DNA of 64,000 nt, taken from positions 620,001 through 684,000 of the forward strand of contig BSBM01000191.1 in NCBI GenBank assembly GCA_027924585.1, given 5' to 3'. The notes beneath the pieces were generated by a model. It was not told where the DNA came from, ran no database searches, and saw only the letters and a program-made list of their open reading frames with translations. The first letter of the stretch is position 1, and each line of letters starts with the position of its first letter. The DNA is from Larix kaempferi. Taxonomy: Eukaryota; Streptophyta; Pinopsida; Pinales; Pinaceae. Positions 23,138 to 32,236 of this stretch are shown here, one piece after another. The translations under genes were made by a program, and so were the position numbers.

Positions 23138-23734
23138 TGCCCTCCCCGTTCAAAAGAAACATTGTTCTCAAGGCTAAAGGTGTGGAAATTCCTGCAAAAT
23201 CCCTTCCTGTTTCCATGTGGCATCTTTTGGTTTCATATCTTTCCACTGGATAAAAACTTCTTTAATTGTACATTTACACAATTTACATTCCCAGGAAGCC
23301 AGGACCACTATCGATTAGATCCAAATGAAGCCTTCCTCATCCAATTATGGTAATATGGTATGCACTTTACCAAGATTCCACCACTTTTTTTAAGGCAATA
23401 GACGTGAAATACTGGGTGAATCTTGGAGTGATATGGTAGAGTGAGCTTGAAGGCCACCTATCTAGTATGTTGGAGGATCGTGTAGGGTCCATAGAAGTTC
23501 AGAGTGAGATTTTGGTGTAGATGAGTCCTAAGGGATGTTTGTTTATAAGGTTGGATTCAAATAAACACTTGATCCCCTATTTCAAATGAAAACTCGAAGC
23601 AATGATGGTATGCATCTTGTTTCATTCTATTTTGATCCATAACCAAGCTGTCCTTAAGGGTGTGGATAATAGCTTCACTGGTGTGAAGTGTGTTTTCCAT
23701 GTCTTGTACCTTTGAGGTGCTCAAAAAATAGGGA
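23138..23734 (-). pseudogene. pol: Chromovirus C: integrase C-terminus and chromodomain region
   Basis: The minus strand reads TSKVQDMENTLHTSEAII...LKDSLVMDQNRMKQDA...FEIGDQVFI, the usual post-integrase segment of plant chromoviruses (normally ...AQNRMK...F.VGD.V.L). It is followed by FIQWKDMKPKDATWKQEGILQEFP, the chromodomain-type W...DATWE signature. Stops and frameshifts are present. The other half of this pol lies at 45697-48290, separated by element B. Confidence 0.8.
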
Positions 23735-23739
23735 ATCAC
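23735..23739. repeat. Target-site duplication ATCAC (left copy) of element B
   Basis: ATCAC lies directly before the TGTTATACC start of the outer 5' LTR and recurs directly after the outer 3' LTR at 45692-45696. Confidence 0.9.
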
Positions 23740-24617
23740 TGTTATACCTCTATGTTTCACAGTGTCGCATCCCCATCACAAAACGAGTTGACGACACTTT
23801 CCCTACTATTTTAAACCATCCAGAAGAGACAGATGATGAGTCAACCTTGAAGGTGAATCCACCCTGGCAAGTTTTGACCCACCTTAGACTTTATTTACAC
23901 ACACTACCGCACCTTGCTAGTTTGCCAAAACGCGGTACTAGACACTACCGCGTTCTGCTATTTCCCCAAAGCGCGGCAGTGCCGCGTTCTGCAGTCTTTG
24001 CAAAACGCGGTACTCTTTTAATAGCTTTTTTCCCTTAGCTTGTGGGATTTTGGATTTTCGAAGATAATGGAAGATTGGGGTCCTTGATTCGATCTCAACT
24101 CATCTCCTTCGATTAGAAACCCTGATCCACTTATCTCTCCTTAGATCCACCCATCTCTCTTGTTGGTTAACCTCACCATTCACTATAAAAGAGAGGTACT
24201 CCATTGGGAAAGAGGAGGACTCTTGAGAGCACCAAACTTATGGTCTTGCTGCATTGTGGAGATAGCTAGAGGAGAAGAAACTTGGAGTTAGAGGATTGGC
24301 TTGGACATCAAGCACCTTTTGTAAGTATTCTTCAAGTTGTAATGGAATAACTTGTCTTGTTTTCCCAAATCATTTGTGTTAATCTTGTTTTAATGATATG
24401 ATTTGTATCTTTCATAGATTTAGATCCTAACTCATGTTTCAGGTTGCTAGAGAATAGTGCATTCTTGTGTCTTGGTTCCATTTTGACAGGTTCACTTGTG
24501 AGGGCTTGGAGCTTGGAGCAAATACCAAAAACAAGCGTCTGGATAGAAGGTCAGTTAAACTCCTTCTACTCTCTTTAGCATTTTAATCCTGAGATGTTCG
24601 TTAGATCTAGGGATTCA
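23740..24617 (+). repeat. Outer 5' LTR of element B, truncated at its 3' end
   Basis: Matches the 3' LTR from TGTTATACC to GGGATTCA. It then switches, with about 2 bp of shared sequence, into pol on the opposite strand, losing the final R/U5 bases and the primer site. TATAAAA at 24184-24190. Its motif-rich segment (23905-24012) is complete, whereas the 3' LTR has a deletion there. Confidence 0.88.
24184..24190 (+). promoter_or_regulatory. Putative LTR TATA box, element B 5' LTR
   Basis: TATAAAA in the conserved context CACTATAAAAGAGAGG, also at 45153-45159 and, inverted, at 28543-28549. Confidence 0.55.
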
Positions 24618-25701
24618 TTCTTCTTGAGAAGCCGCATGTAGCCTTTTGTTATCTCTGACAGATTGCAGATAAAACGGTGTAGAAATTTTGCATGCCCTTG
24701 CAAACATTGAAATTCTGGAATATTGGTAGGTGAAGGCAGGGTTATGATAGCTGCTACCTTTGCGGGATCTAGACGTATCCCGTCTTTGGAGACTATGAAG
24801 CCCAACAGTTTTCCGGCTTCTACACAGAAGACGCACTTATGCGGGTTCAAACGTATATTGTAGTGCCAGCACCTTTCGAAAATGGCACTTAAGTGGTCTC
24901 GATGTTCTTCCCGAGTTCGAGAATGAGCGGGAAGGTCATCAAGATATGGCTCTACGATATGTTTGATTTCATGGAATGCGTAGGACATCGCCCGTTGGAA
25001 AGTTGCCCCGGCATTTTTCAGGCCAAAAGGTAACTTTCGATATGCAAAGATCCCCCAAGGGCAGATAAAGGCCGTTTTGTGCTAGTCGGCTGGGAGGATA
25101 TCGATCTGATTATAGCCAGAGAAGCCATCCATAAATGAAAAGATAACACTTCCGGCACAGTTATCGATGATCTGGTCGATAAACGGAGTTGGGTAGTTGT
25201 CCTTGGGACAAGCCTTGTTCAAATCACGGTAATCAACACAGACTCTAATCGTTCCCTGTTTCTTGGCTACGGGAACGATGTTGGACACCCATTCTGTCAA
25301 TGGGACAGGATAGATAAAACCAGCACGCAGAAGTTTTTCAACTTCTGCTTTAATGGCGGCTGCCTTACGAGGATGAACGGGTCGAAGCTTTTTCCGAACA
25401 GGTCGGGCGCCAGGGAAAGTTGGAATTTCGTGGACCACAATCGACGGGTCAATCCATGGCATCTCTTCATAACTCCAAGCAAAAACATCGCGGAAAGTTT
25501 TAAAGTAGGCATTATAGAACTCCGTTTCGAGAGGAGTACAGGTTTTGCCAATGTTTACGTTTTCCACGATACCAGGCTTTACCGAAATATCGATGGGAGT
25601 GGTTGCCATAAGGTTGGCCAAGTTGCCTTCGGAGAATACTTCGTCGAGGGAAGTGGGGAACTTGGTTTGGACCATCCCAAGTGAAGCACTGGATTTGGAT
25701 T
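24616..25701 (-). pseudogene. pol: Inverted pol fragment (RT) inside element B
   Basis: About 1.09 kb matching 36806-37886 of the main pol but on the opposite strand. It includes VCVDYRDLNKACPKDN, FMDGFSGYNQI, NAGATFQRAM and EPYLDDL. One TAG (probable CAG) follows DILPAD near 25082. It differs from the main copy at several residues (for example NAGATFQRAM here, NAGETFQREM there; NKACPK here, NKDFPK there), so it was not simply copied from it. Both ends are abrupt, inside coding sequence. Confidence 0.88.
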
Positions 25702-26259
25702 GATTAGATTGGCTTTGAAAAACTTGGGACATCCTTGTCTTTTGAAGTCATTTTCTTGGGTTTTGCACTTTGTTTCCTTTGCATCTTTAGCTATTTATTG
25801 GTCATTGGAATAGATCGATCCCTTGTTTCCATTTTTTTTTTAGTTCAAAGAGAAGCTTGATTTTGTCGTTCTTTTACCATATTCATGAAATTGAAACACA
25901 AAGGTATTCTTCTTGTCTTAATTTAATAATTTGACATTCTTGGTATTACATTCATGAGAAGAAGAAATGCTTGTTTCATATTTATGTGCATTTGAGTTAG
26001 ATGACATTATTAGGTTCTTCTCTTTGTCTTGCATTTGATTGGAAGCATTTGTAGAATCTTTCTTTCCATAGCTTGGATGTGTCTTTTTCAAGAGTGAAAA
26101 GATAGGAAATGGATTAGAGTCATTACGTTTGGTGTTCATATAAAGAACTTTTTTATTGCTTTGGGTTAGTTTTGGGTACATATTTTACTTCTTTCTATCA
26201 TTTTGAAAAGAAATAAAATTGCATCTGCATTGGGTTGTGCATATTGGGAATGGAAAGAA
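25702..26259. other. Unassigned sequence between inverted pol and leader
   Basis: AT-rich; no domain and no match that I can see to the other leader copies. It may be the upstream part of a diverged leader. The small ORF at 25918-26181 (-) is not supported. Confidence 0.35.
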
Positions 26260-27145
26260 TTCTTCCTTACTTTAGCTAGTGTTCATCGAAGAGAAAGGCT
26301 CATTTCGATTCATCTTCATTTGCATGGTTTGAGTCGTCATAACACCATCAAGTTTCACGTCCACTACCTGATTGAGTAAGACAACCACTAAAATTAATCT
26401 CCCTAATTAAACCAATATTAACCTCACTTGAGGAAATCAAAAGAATTTGGTAGTTAGGTAGGACACCGGGGATAGGCATCAAAATAATTCCCCTTGTCAT
26501 TTTCATCTGAGACATAGTCGTTGTCTTTAGGGAACTAAAATCCTCTAGTATTTATTGACACGGTCACAGCTAGTTTGTGGAGGGGCCTCCTGATTGTTTT
26601 TAACTTTCAGGGGTTAAACGGCCGCGAGATTGAGAACCGGACGGACTCTGTGGAATACCGCACTCCACTTAGCCCTAAGGCAACATCGATCATTGTCTTC
26701 TTTGGAAGGCTGAAGTGCCCAAAACCTTTTCCGACGTGTCATGAACGAGGTAGCTTAGTATCTATTCCACTAGGGCTCTTTTACCCGGGATCCCTTTCGG
26801 TAGAGGGATATCCTTATTATATCGGTCTCTCATGTTGTATTGTTCGACTTGGATTTCATCACCTTGCGAAGGATACAATTTGTTGAGGTCTCCAGCTCTT
26901 AGTTAGGATTTTTTGCTTGCTATCTTGTAGAGGGTCTTTTTCTTTGTAGGGATGCTTGTTGGCATTCTGGTCGTTTTGTTGTACAGCTCACTTACTGTGG
27001 CAGCGGCCTCAGTATAGTTTTTTGAGCTTGCTCTTTTGGCCTGTGAGCCTTGTCTTTTCCTAGCTCCCCTTTCGCACGCTCGGTTGCCTGAGGGTTTTTG
27101 AGTTCTTTTTAACAAGACTTCATCCACATCACTTAGTTTTGTTTC
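26260..27145 (+). other. Leader of the Tat-like family, first copy in element B
   Basis: Plus-strand counterpart of the element A leader. The match runs from about 26260 (TTTAGCTAG...CATCGAAGA) to GAGTTTTTGAGTTCTTT at about 27108. After that it departs from the leader that precedes the long gag at 32237. It holds the conserved small ORF at 26575-26886. Confidence 0.65.
26575..26886 (+). CDS. Small leader ORF (103 codons)
   Basis: Long version of the conserved leader ORF, starting MWRGLLIVFNFQGLNG and containing EYRTPLSPKATSI. Unknown function; possibly only conserved leader RNA. Confidence 0.25.
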   Translation: MWRGLLIVFNFQGLNGREIENRTDSVEYRTPLSPKATSIIVFFGRLKCPKPFPTCHERGSLVSIPLGLFYPGSLSVEGYPYYIGLSCCIVRLGFHHLAKDTIC

Positions 27146-28039
27146 ATGGAAAATCTACCTCCATGCACCCATCCTCCTTCTGGGACTACCAATCCGGAGA
27201 CCCCTTTTCAAGGGGTACCTTTTACTTTTCCTCCAGTTGGAGATATTGGTCCTCCCTTTATTGCCACGTTAAATCTTCCTGGATTAACCATAGGATTACC
27301 GGTATGGTTATTCAATCCGTTAATTTTGATTGCGCCCAATGTTTCGAATGTTAACTCTCCACCACGAGAGAGTCAATCCCAAACTAATCCTTCCCCTTCT
27401 TCGTCGGATGGATCTTCTTCCGTTCCTTCTTCCTCGCCTGACCAAAGCAATAGTGTTAGTAATCAGGTGGATAAGAAGAAGAAGAAAAGGAAACTTAAGA
27501 AGAAGAAGGATAAAGAAGAGACCAAGCGTAAACCAGTCGCCTCTAATGGCACTCATTCTACGAAAACACCCCGTAAGCCCAAGTTCCCTTGCAAACTTTG
27601 TAAGGGTGATCACCTTCTCAAGGATTGTCCTGATCTTTCCCGTGTGTCAGAAGTGTGGTCTAAAAACCGCAAACCAATCATATCGTCGACCTCTGACCAT
27701 CATGTCGATGACCCCCCCTCAACCAGTGATCCCTTGGTGAAGGGTCGAAAGGGTAAAGTCCTATATCCCTGTTTGATATGCAAGGGTATGCACCGTACTT
27801 TCCTTTGTCCAAGCATGGATGAAGCTTCGCGGTTGTTGGAAGATATTACTAGTTCTCAACTGGTGCCTCCAACAAATGATAGTAAGTTGCCCCTCGACCC
27901 CCCGCTGGTTGACCAAGTGATCAATTCAGTTTCATCTGCAATTGATCCCACTCTCCCTCTCGAGAGTGAAGTGATCGAGTCGCTGTCATCCCCAGCGGAG
28001 TCGCCATTCTTGTTATGTAGAATTTTGTCCTACGGATAA
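27146..28039 (+). CDS. gag-like ORF with two unusual zinc knuckles
   Basis: 297 codons in frame from MENLPPCTHPPSG. Pro-rich N-terminus, Ser-rich segment, Lys/Arg-rich block (KKKKKRKLKKKKDKEE, residues about 111-126), then CKLCKGDHLLKDC (about residue 151) and CLICKGMHRTFLC (about residue 212). Both are CX2CX3HX4C, one residue shorter than the usual retroviral knuckle; the long gag of B has the same spacing. There is no capsid region. The last 17 codons read through the inverted primer site and LTR, so the original C-terminus is missing. Probably a nucleocapsid-like protein of a variant family member. Confidence 0.55.
   Translation: MENLPPCTHPPSGTTNPETPFQGVPFTFPPVGDIGPPFIATLNLPGLTIGLPVWLFNPLILIAPNVSNVNSPPRESQSQTNPSPSSSDGSSSVPSSSPDQSNSVSNQVDKKKKKRKLKKKKDKEETKRKPVASNGTHSTKTPRKPKFPCKLCKGDHLLKDCPDLSRVSEVWSKNRKPIISSTSDHHVDDPPSTSDPLVKGRKGKVLYPCLICKGMHRTFLCPSMDEASRLLEDITSSQLVPPTNDSKLPLDPPLVDQVINSVSSAIDPTLPLESEVIESLSSPAESPFLLCRILSYG
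27990..28006 (-). other. Primer binding site next to the inverted LTR
   Basis: TGGCGACTCCGCTGGGG on the minus strand, four bases (AGAA) after the inverted LTR end: 17 bases matching the tRNA-Arg-type site of Ogre/Tat elements. It sits within the 3' part of the plus-strand gag-like ORF. Confidence 0.8.
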
Positions 28040-28993
28040 GCCAAAACTCTCTTAACTTTAAAGTAGACTTTAAACTAACTCTAAAGCAAGAAACAAGTCA
28101 AAACAAATGCTACCTTGAATCCCTAGATCTAACGAACATCTCAGGATTAAAATGCTAAAGAGAGTAGAATGAGTTTAACTGACCTTCTATCCAGACGCTT
28201 GTTTTTGGTATTTGCTCCAAGCTCCAAGCCCTCACAAGTGAACCTGTCAAAATGGAACCAAGGCACAAGAATGCACTATTCTCTAGCAACCTGAAACATG
28301 AGTTAGGATCTAAATCTATGAAAGATACAAATCATATCATTAAAACAAGATTAACAGAAATGATTTGGGAAAACAAGACAAGTTATTCCATTACAACTTG
28401 AAGAATACTTACAAAAGGTGCTTGATGTCCAAGCCAATCCTCTAACTCCAAGTGTCTTCTCCTCTAGCTATCTCCACAATGCTGCAAGACCATAAGTTTG
28501 GTGCTCTCAAGAGTCCTCCTCTTTCCCAATGGAGTACCTCTCTTTTATAGTGAATGGTGAGGTTAACCAACAAGAGAGATGGGTGGATCTAAGGAGAGAT
28601 AAGTGGATCAGGGTTTCTAATCGAAGGAGATGAGTTGAGATCGAATCAAGGACCCCAATCTTTCATTATCTTCGAAAATCCAAAATCCCACAAGCCAAGG
28701 GAAAAAAGCTATTAAAAGAGTACCGCGTTTTGCAAAGACTGCAGAACGCGGCATTGCCGCGCTTTGGGTAAATATCAGAACGCGGTAGTGTCTAATACCG
28801 CGTTTTGGCAAACTAGCAAGGCGCGGTAGTGTGTGTAAATAAAGTCTAAGGTGGGTCAAAACTTGCCAGGGTGGATTCACCTTCAAGGTTGACTCATCAT
28901 CTGTCTCTTCTGGATGGTTTAAAACAGTAGGGAAAGTGTCGTCAATTCGTTTTGTGATGGGGATGCGACACTGTGAAACATAGAGGTATAACA
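28011..28993 (-). repeat. Inverted internal LTR of element B (983 bp)
   Basis: Complete LTR, TGTTATACC...ACATAACA, on the minus strand. Uniquely, it has the PPT on its upstream side (28994-29006) and the PBS on its downstream side (27990-28006). Each genuine terminal LTR normally has only one of these. TATA box at 28543-28549 (minus). The ORF at 28617-29234 (-) is LTR read-through. Confidence 0.88.
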
Positions 28994-29006
28994 GATGCCC
29001 CCTAAA
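28994..29006 (-). other. Polypurine tract before the inverted LTR
   Basis: TTTAGGGGGCATC on the minus strand directly precedes TGTTATACC, identical to the tract before the outer 3' LTR at 44784. Confidence 0.8.
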
Positions 29007-31604
29007 GTGTGAGGTCAGAAGGGACTGATGGCCGAAACACTTTACAAATAATAAGTCTGCAAGGATATCTGAAGGAGGGTTGGAGAAGAGCTGCAAGCAA
29101 ATATCGACAATATGTTTAACGACCTCGAGGCGGGCATACCCATGCTCGGGACAACTGATTGAAAGCATGACTGCCGACCAATACATTGTAGATCCATGAT
29201 AATACTGACTTAACAATGACTGGAGACAAATCATGGCTACTAGACTACAAGCGTAGATCCATGAAAAGACAATGACATAGCCACGACCAAAACAAGAGTG
29301 GATCTGTGTGACAGTACATCAATGAGGTCACCAACATAATATATATCTGGGAACCTACTCAAAAAATATCCATCGCAACCTGGATGTGCTAAAAAGACTT
29401 CAGAACTATCCAGGGTCTTCTACTCGATCCCAAATTGATACGGATCTAACCATGTGATTACAAGGTGTTGAAGTCCAACATGGTAGAAGCCACTTGATTA
29501 CCGGTCAATGATTGAAACCGTTAACAAGTGCGAGGGAAATCACCAATGATGAAAATGACTCCCAAGGTATCATAGTACATCTCGACGAAATGCGAATGAA
29601 TGAGTTGATGTCGAGCATCCACGAGATCATTTGATCAGAGGTCAATGATGAAAACCTACTGTCAAAATACGAGGAAACCTGCCATTGAGGCATGCAGGTA
29701 CCAAGGTACTAAGGTTGGTTTCTAAGACTAATTCCTGGATAATGAGTTGAAGTCGACAGGAATAGACTCGTCGAAGGAGGGCCATAATGGATCCCACATC
29801 ATCGACATGAAACCGACATAGGAAAGTGATATGAAGTGATGAATCAGATGAGTATGGACTGACACAGGGATGTAAAGGCTAAAAATATTGTAGAGTATGA
29901 CTAAGGTAAACTTCCCTTGAACATGAATGGCACGACAATAATGACTCGGCAGCATTGACTCAACGAGGTAGAGACCAAGACATAATGCAACAATGACTGA
30001 GGCATTCTTCAGATGATTTGAAGGAGTGGGACAACTCATAGAATTGGCATGACTTAGAGATAAGTAGATTACCCAACTGTATGACGAGACACAAAAAGGT
30101 GCCATGTTCAAGGGCGACACAAGCTGCCATGAAGCTTTCTAAAAGAAACTTAACTTATTCCCCCCCAACCCCCATCATGTTTGATGAGTACCTCTTTGTT
30201 TTTTAACGAGCTTGAGGAGGATAAAAGATGCTCGGTATAGCTCATCCTTTGGACGAGTCCAATCCCACATATTTTACGAACCTGAGAAAGGAGGGGTTCG
30301 GTCCCAAAAACGGTCCTTTGATGTTTGATTTTACGAGTCTAAGGAAGGAAAACTCGACAGTTTTTCATGTTTAGAGAGTCTGAAAAGAACTAAAGAAGAC
30401 TCCAACGGTCCTTTTTCGTAAAGTTAGCCTCATCGCCCGAAAAAGGGTAAAACCACGCGGGAGAGGACTCTTCCAGTCATGATTGGATGGAGTATACCTT
30501 TCTCGTAAATAGTCTAGACGGGCCGAAAAAGGGATAACCTATCACCGAATAGACGACCTTTCAAATACTTTTACAAGTGTGAAAGAGTCAAGATCACTTG
30601 GCAATATTTTCAATTTTAGGGAGTCTGAAAAGAGCTTAACTATGGACTCCATGTACAACTTTGTCATGGTTGATGACCGAGTACGACAAAGGAAAAGTAA
30701 ACTCGGCACAATTCCTTTTCCGTAAATAGTCTAGCGAGGCCGAATAAAGTGATAAACCTATACTCGTTAGACACACCTTTTTACTCCAATTGTTTAACTA
30801 GCACGATAATGGTATCAAAAGCACTCGGAATCTTTTTCATGTTTGGATCCAGAGCACGAAAAAGGAAAAAGTAAGCTCAAACCACTTTTCATGTTTTTAA
30901 CCAGAGCACGAAAAAGTGAAAAGTAAGCTCAAACACCATCATACTGTTTTTAACGAGCTCGAAGATAGGTTGGAAGAATGCTCATGATGTCTGCTTCATT
31001 TTTTAACGAGCTTGTAACAGAAAATGAACTATGCTCAGGATAATTTTCATGGTTTAATGAGCTCGAAACCTAAAAAGGAAAGTATGCTCGAAAATGTTCC
31101 CAATGGTGAACTTCTTCCCGTCATGAAATCCAAAGGTTGGTACATGCCCCCCCAGCATGATTGCTAGAAGTAAGTGACTTAGCTCCAACGTGGTGTGGAG
31201 AGGTGATCAAGTTGACTTCAACGTAACTTCCAGAGGTTGAAGACATGCCCCCAAGCTTCATTTCATTCACCTAAGGTATGGGCGAGTGAAAAGAAGGTTC
31301 ATGTACTAAGTCTATGAGGAGACTCAACTCAAAGGGAAAGGATATGTTTCATTTTTTAACGAGCTTGACACAGGAGTAGAACTTTGCTCAGACTACTGGT
31401 TTCATTTTTTAATGAGCATGAAGCCAATGGTAAACTCTGCTCACGATTAAGGCCCATTGATGGGTTCCCTCCCAACATGATGATCATAGGTTGGTAAATG
31501 CCCCCAGCATGATTGCTAAAGGCTAAACATGCCCCCCAAGCTTCGTTTCGTCTGACTACTCTTCTTCCTTACCCAAAAATCCTGGCTACTAATCCAAATG
31601 TGTT
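29007..31604 (-). other. Inverted 3' non-coding region of the family, with hairpin repeats
   Basis: The part from 29007 to about 30900 is the reverse complement of sequence related to 43000-44771. From about 30199 to 31445 at least eight short units recur, each of the form (A)ACGAGCTTGA ... TGCTC, whose GAGC and GCTC arms could pair. No gene. It ends where the plus-strand leader resumes with GTTGTCTTTAGGG at about 31603. Confidence 0.65.
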
Positions 31605-32236
31605 GTCTTTAGGGAACTAAAATCCTCTAGTACTTATTGACACGGTCACAGCTAGTTTGTGGAGGGGCCTCCTGACTGTTTCCAACTTTCAGGGGTTAAA
31701 CGGTCGCGAGATTGAGAACCGGACGGACTCTGTGGAATACCGCACTCCACTTAGCCCTAAGGCAACATCGATCACTGTCTTCTTTGGAAGGATGAAGTGC
31801 CCAAAACCTTTTCCCACGTGTCATGAACGAGGTGGCTTAGTATCTATTCTACTAGGGATCTTTTACCCAGGATCCCTTTCGGTAGAGGGATATCCTTCTT
31901 ATATCGGTCTCTCATGTTGTATCGTTCGACTTGGATTTCATCACCTTGCGAAGGATACAGCCTGTTGAGGTCTCCAGCTCTTAGTTAGGAGTTTGCTTGC
32001 TATCTCATCTTTGTAGAGGGTCATTTTTTATTTATAGGGACTGCTTGTTGGCATTCTGGCCATTTTTGTTGATCAGCTCGCTTATTGAGACACCGGTCTC
32101 AGTATAGATTTTAGAGCTTGCTTTTTTGGCCTGTGAGCCTTGCTTTTTCTAGCTCCTCTTCTGCACACTCGGTTGCATTAGAGTTTTTGAGTTCTTTGTT
32201 TACGATACTGCCCCCGATTTTCATTTTCCTGTCATC
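31605..32236 (+). other. Leader directly upstream of the long gag
   Basis: Matches the element A leader from GTTGTCTTTAGGGAAC to the gag ATG. It includes the small ORF 31657-31968 (103 codons, MWRGLLTVSNFQG...), which is the plus-strand counterpart of those at 488-724 and 2643-2879. The leader segment upstream of GTTGTC, the primer site and the LTR are missing here and replaced by inverted sequence. Confidence 0.7.

Noticed and set aside
28994-31604. Separate nested element in reverse orientation
   Set aside because: No second LTR and no target duplications at the borders; better described as an inverted segment within element B.
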